A stretch of 16,382 nt of DNA from positions 1 through 16,382 of the forward strand of contig JBBKWG010000185.1 in assembly GCA_037968835.1 (NCBI GenBank). The letters run 5' to 3'. The position numbers and the translations under genes were made by a program. Under the pieces are notes generated by a model. That model did not search any database and was not told the origin of the DNA. It saw only the letters and a program-made list of their open reading frames with translations. Below, piece after piece: positions 13,610-16,382 of this stretch (the stretch's first letter is position 1; each line of letters opens with the position of its first letter). The stretch is from JBBKWG01 sp037968835 (lineage in GTDB: Bacteria; Pseudomonadota; Alphaproteobacteria; Rhodobacterales; Rhodobacteraceae).

Positions 13610-13636
13610 ACTATGACCTTGGGCAGATGGGGTCAA
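13610..13636 (-). promoter_or_regulatory. candidate promoter ahead of rpsM
   Basis: TTGACC (13631-13636) matches the -35 consensus at 5 of 6. The best -10 is CATAGT (13610-13615; 4 of 6) at a short 15-base spacing. A second perfect TTGACA (13653-13658) lies just upstream but lacks a -10 at normal distance. A 14-bp dyad CAAGA-N4-TCTTG (13656-13669) overlaps that TTGACA. Weak evidence overall. Confidence 0.3.
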
Positions 13637-13734
13637 GGGGTGCGGGGCAAGCTGTCAAGAGATTTCTTGCGCCATTTGTCCGGATCGGCGGGGTTCTGGC
13701 GATACGGTGTCGCCGGAACGTGCGCGACCCTGGA

Positions 13735-14379
13735 TCAGTGCTTCAGAACCCGAGCGATTTCGCCCGCCACTTCGTCGATTTCGCCGAGACCGTTGACTGT
13801 CCGCAGATTGCCCTTGGCGTAGTAATATCCGATCAGCGGCGAGGTCTGCTTGTAGTAAGCGAGTAGCCGGGTTTTCAGGCTTTCCTCGTTGTCGTCGGCG
13901 CGGCGGCTGAATTCGGTGGCCCCGCAGTTGGAGCATTTGCCGTCGGCGGGAATGGGCTTGGTGCGGTCGTTGTAGACCTCGCCGCAACTGGCACAGGTCG
14001 AGCGGGCGGTGATGCGCGCAACCAGCGCCTCGTCGTCAACCTGCATCTCGATCACCGCATGGAGCGTTTCGGAATGGCGTTCGAGAAGTTCGCCGAGCGC
14101 GTCGGCCTGCGCCAGCGTGCGCGGGAAGCCGTCGAAGATGAAACCGCCCTGCTTGTCGCCGTCCAGCTTTTCCTCGATCAGGCCGATGACGATCTCGTCG
14201 GTCACAAGTTCGCCGCGATCCATGACGTCGGCGACCCGTTTGCCCATGTTGGTTCCCGACGTGCGGGCCTCGCGCAGCATGTCGCCGGTCGAGAGCTGGA
14301 TCATGCCCCGCTCTTTCACCAGCCTGTGGGCCTGGGTGCCTTTACCGGCGCCCGGTGGCCCGAGCAGGATTATGTTCAT
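13735..14379 (-). CDS. adk: Adenylate kinase with four-cysteine (zinc-type) LID
   Basis: This 214-residue enzyme interconverts ATP plus AMP and two ADP in the cytoplasm. Seen are the P-loop GPPGAGKGT (7-15), the AMP-binding segment STGDMLR (30-36), GGFIFDGFPRTLAQA (78-92) and a long LID domain. The LID carries CASC (129-132) and CSNC (149-152), the four-cysteine zinc-binding arrangement that E. coli Adk lacks. The start at 14379 forms an ATGA overlap with the secY stop, so translation is coupled to secY. The secY-adk pair inside the ribosomal cluster is a common arrangement. Confidence 0.97.
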   Translation of the reverse strand: MNIILLGPPGAGKGTQAHRLVKERGMIQLSTGDMLREARTSGTNMGKRVADVMDRGELVTDEIVIGLIEEKLDGDKQGGFIFDGFPRTLAQADALGELLERHSETLHAVIEMQVDDEALVARITARSTCASCGEVYNDRTKPIPADGKCSNCGATEFSRRADDNEESLKTRLLAYYKQTSPLIGYYYAKGNLRTVNGLGEIDEVAGEIARVLKH

Positions 14380-15734
14380 TTTCTAGTCGTCCCCTTCGTC
14401 TTGCCGCGTCTTTTGCCGCGCAGCTGAGACTTTTCTATCAGTCCTTCGTATTGGTGCGCCAGAAGATGCGATTGCACCTGCTGGATGAAGTCCATGCCGA
14501 CCGACACGATGATCAGGATCGAGGTGCCGCCGAAATAGGCGGTGATCGACAGGTTTGTGCGGATGATTTCGGGGATCAGGACCACAAGCGCGAGATAGGC
14601 CGAGCCGAGCACCAGCGTGCGGTTCACCACGTAGGTCAGGTATTCCTCGGTTTTCTTGCCGGGGCGGATACCGGGGATGAAGCCATTCTGGTTCTTCAGG
14701 TTTTCGGCCACGTCATCGGGTTTGAACGACACGTTGAAGGTGTAGAAATATGTGAAGAAGATGACCATGCCCGCGAAGAACATCAGGTAGAGCGGCTGGC
14801 CGGGGCCGAAGTAGGCGAGGATCCACGACATGATCGGCCCGGCGTTGCCGCCCGAGAACGTGGCAAGCGTGGTCGGCAGCAGCAGGAGCGACGAGGCGAA
14901 GATGGCGGGGATGACGCCGGCGGGGTTGACCTTGATCGGCAGGTGCGACGAGCCGCCGTCGTAGACTTTCATCCCGACCTGGCGACGCGGATACTGGATA
15001 TGCACCTTGCGCAAACTTCGTTCCATGAAAACGACGAAGACAAGGGTGGCGATAAGCATCACGGCGACGCCAAGTATGACCGGGGTCGAGATCGCGCCCG
15101 AGCGGCCTTGTGCGAAGAACTGGGCGAGCGCCTGGGGCAGTTCTGCGACGATGCCGACGTAGATGATGAGCGAAATGCCGTTGCCGACGCCGCGCGCGGT
15201 GATCTGTTCACCGAGCCACATCAGGAACATCGTGCCGCCGACCAGAGTGATGACGGTGCCGATACGGAAGAACCAGCCTGGGTCGGTCACCAGATCGCCC
15301 GCTTCCATCGAAACCGCCAGACCATAGGCCTGGACGCTGGCCAGAAGCACCGTGCCGTAGCGCGTGTATTGGGTGATCTTGCGGCGGCCCTGCTCGCCCT
15401 CTTTTTTCAACTGTTGCAGCGGTGGCCACATCGAGGACAGAAGCTGAACGATGATCGACGCCGAGATATAGGGCATGATCCCGAGCGCGAAGATGCCCAT
15501 CCGCGACAGCGCGCCGCCGGTGAACATGCCCAGAACGCCGGCGATGCCGCCCGCCGCCTGTTCCATGAAGTCTCGCAGCGCCTGACCGTCGATGCCGGGG
15601 ACCGGAATGTAGGTGCCGATCCGGTAGACGATCAGAAGGCCGAGGGTAAAAAGCAGTCGCTGTCTCAGCTCGGTCGCTTTTCCAAGCGTTCCCCAGCTGA
15701 CGTTCGCTGCCATTTGCTCTGCTGCGGATGCCAT
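14376..15734 (-). CDS. secY: Preprotein translocase subunit SecY
   Basis: This 452-residue protein forms the protein-conducting channel of the inner membrane with SecE and SecG. It has the expected ten membrane helices, beginning after ATELRQRLLFTLGLLIVYRIGTYIPVPGID. The plug and second helix region is FTGGALSRMGIFALGIMPYISASIIVQLL (about 71-99), a hallmark of SecY. The cytoplasmic loop QYPRRQVG with KVNPAGVIPAIFASSLL, and PDDVAENLKNQNGFIPGIRPG before the last helices, are also canonical. The C-terminus is strongly basic (KSQLRGKRRGKTKGTTRK). The ATG at 15734 has a modest AAGAAAGAG ribosome binding site. The spacer before it contains two stable hairpins, and the stop overlaps adk. Confidence 0.98.
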   Translation of the reverse strand: MASAAEQMAANVSWGTLGKATELRQRLLFTLGLLIVYRIGTYIPVPGIDGQALRDFMEQAAGGIAGVLGMFTGGALSRMGIFALGIMPYISASIIVQLLSSMWPPLQQLKKEGEQGRRKITQYTRYGTVLLASVQAYGLAVSMEAGDLVTDPGWFFRIGTVITLVGGTMFLMWLGEQITARGVGNGISLIIYVGIVAELPQALAQFFAQGRSGAISTPVILGVAVMLIATLVFVVFMERSLRKVHIQYPRRQVGMKVYDGGSSHLPIKVNPAGVIPAIFASSLLLLPTTLATFSGGNAGPIMSWILAYFGPGQPLYLMFFAGMVIFFTYFYTFNVSFKPDDVAENLKNQNGFIPGIRPGKKTEEYLTYVVNRTLVLGSAYLALVVLIPEIIRTNLSITAYFGGTSILIIVSVGMDFIQQVQSHLLAHQYEGLIEKSQLRGKRRGKTKGTTRK

Positions 15735-15754
15735 GCGTGCTCTTTCTTATGCAA

Positions 15755-15789
15755 AGCGCCGCCAGACCCGTTCCCCGGTCGGCGGCGCT
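15755..15789 (-). promoter_or_regulatory. first hairpin upstream of secY
   Basis: AGCGCCGCC (15755-15763) pairs with GGCGGCGCT (15781-15789). Past a single bulged base, GACC (15765-15768) pairs with GGTC (15777-15780) around an 8-base loop. On the minus strand it is followed by TTGCATAAG, with no U-tract. It lies about 20 bases before the secY start. Confidence 0.6.
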
Positions 15790-15812
15790 GGGAAAACTTG
15801 AAGCGATATGTA

Positions 15813-15830
15813 AGCGGCTGAGGAGCCGCT
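15813..15830 (-). promoter_or_regulatory. second hairpin, just after rplO
   Basis: AGCGGCT (15813-15819) and AGCCGCT (15824-15830) form a perfect 7-bp stem with a 4-base loop, nine bases past the rplO stop. No T run follows. With the next hairpin it fills most of the rplO-secY spacer. Confidence 0.55.
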
Positions 15831-15839
15831 CACAAGTCG

Positions 15840-16319
15840 TTACTCGGCGGCCGACGCGGACTCTGGCGCGGAAGTGACTGTAAGTGAGCCACCGGCCTTT
15901 TCCACAGCCTCGATTGCGGATTTGGAAGCGCCCGAGACGCTGAGCGTGACTTTAGCCGTCAATTCGCCCTTCGCGAGAACCCTAATGCCGTCCAGCTTGC
16001 GGCGAATGACACCGCTGTCGACCAGTTCGGTTTCGGTGATTTCGGTGCCGAGTTTGCCGGCGTCGATGAATTTCTGGATCAGGCCCAGATTGATGACGGC
16101 GTATTTCTTGCGGTTCGGCTTGTTGAAGCCGCGCTTTGGCAAACGCTGGTAGAGTGGCATCTGGCCGCCCTCGTAGCCCTTGATGGCGACGCCGGAGCGG
16201 GATTTCTGACCCTTGATACCACGGCCGGCGGTCTTGCCTTTGCCCGAACCCGGGCCACGACCAACGCGCATGCGTTTCTTGGCGGCACCTGGATTGTCGG
16301 AAAGTTCGTTCAGTTTCAT
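15840..16319 (-). CDS. rplO: 50S ribosomal protein L15
   Basis: This 159-residue large-subunit protein is recognised by MKLNELSDNPGAAKKRMRVGRGPGSGKGKTAGRG at its N-terminus, followed by KGQKSRSGVAIKGYEGGQMPLYQRLPKRGFN and a C-terminal domain ending in an Ala/Ser/Glu tail. The start at 16319 is supported by AAGGAG eight bases upstream; the frame is open to 16370 but that stretch is not L15-like. The 63 bases upstream to the window edge show no recognisable end of rpmD, the gene usually before rplO. Two hairpins separate it from secY. Confidence 0.97.
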   Translation of the reverse strand: MKLNELSDNPGAAKKRMRVGRGPGSGKGKTAGRGIKGQKSRSGVAIKGYEGGQMPLYQRLPKRGFNKPNRKKYAVINLGLIQKFIDAGKLGTEITETELVDSGVIRRKLDGIRVLAKGELTAKVTLSVSGASKSAIEAVEKAGGSLTVTSAPESASAAE

Positions 16320-16382
16320 GTCGCTTCTCCTTGCCGGATGCGGCCCCCAGCGACGGGAGCGGCCGACCACGGCGTTTGCTGA

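Noticed and set aside
12670..13866. Plus-strand open frame of 398 codons opposite rpsK and rpsM
   Set aside because: It is antisense to two clear ribosomal protein genes and shows no domain.
14355..15821. Long plus-strand open frame of 488 codons opposite secY
   Set aside because: It lies antisense to an unmistakable secY and encodes a His/Asp/Arg-rich low-complexity sequence typical of the reverse strand of GC-rich genes.

Overview
The window looks like chromosomal DNA of a GC-rich alphaproteobacterium, most likely in the Rhodobacteraceae/Roseobacter group. The grounds are the four-gene bzt-type acidic amino acid transporter, an ATP12-type F1-ATPase chaperone, the ribosomal order rplO-secY-adk-rpsM-rpsK-rpoA-rplQ, and a LuxR/LuxI pair. 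This assignment comes from gene content and remembered gene order, not from a search.

Layout. 1-865 (+): the 3' end of an iron-sulfur cluster protein, overlapping a SixA-type histidine phosphatase. 933-5500 (-): bztABCD, an ABC importer for glutamate, glutamine, aspartate and asparagine. It has a sigma70-like promoter, a structured leader and a strong hairpin between the binding-protein gene and the first permease. 5721-9177 (-): a tightly packed housekeeping block, rarA, crcB, an RluA-family pseudouridine synthase and the ATP12 chaperone. 9228-10907: a quorum-sensing module made of luxR and luxI (-) and a divergent, unrecognised 62-residue gene (+). 10908-10934: a terminator hairpin shared by convergent genes. 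10960-16319 (-): the distal spc/alpha ribosomal operon from rplO to rplQ.

The most interesting part is the quorum-sensing module. Between luxR and the small gene lies a perfect dyad ACCTGT-N8-ACAGGT (10649-10668). Its half-sites are those of the classical Vibrio fischeri lux box. A -10-like hexamer starts 20 bases downstream, followed by a good ribosome binding site and the small gene, so the small gene is a strong candidate LuxR target. A separate 21-bp dyad occupies the predicted luxR core promoter. The luxI ribosome binding site can be locked in a bulged hairpin with the 54-base luxR-luxI spacer, and a 10-bp hairpin abuts the rarA start codon downstream of luxI. Together these suggest several layers of control on the signalling genes.

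The ribosomal operon carries several unannotated intercistronic structures: paired hairpins before secY, an attenuator-like leader before rpsM, a compound hairpin with a U-tract before rpoA, and four tandem 11-bp repeats enclosed by a 12-bp inverted repeat between rpoA and rplQ. No transposon, CRISPR array, tRNA or rRNA was seen. No gene-free stretch exceeds 300 bases; the longest is the rpsM leader (282 bases).
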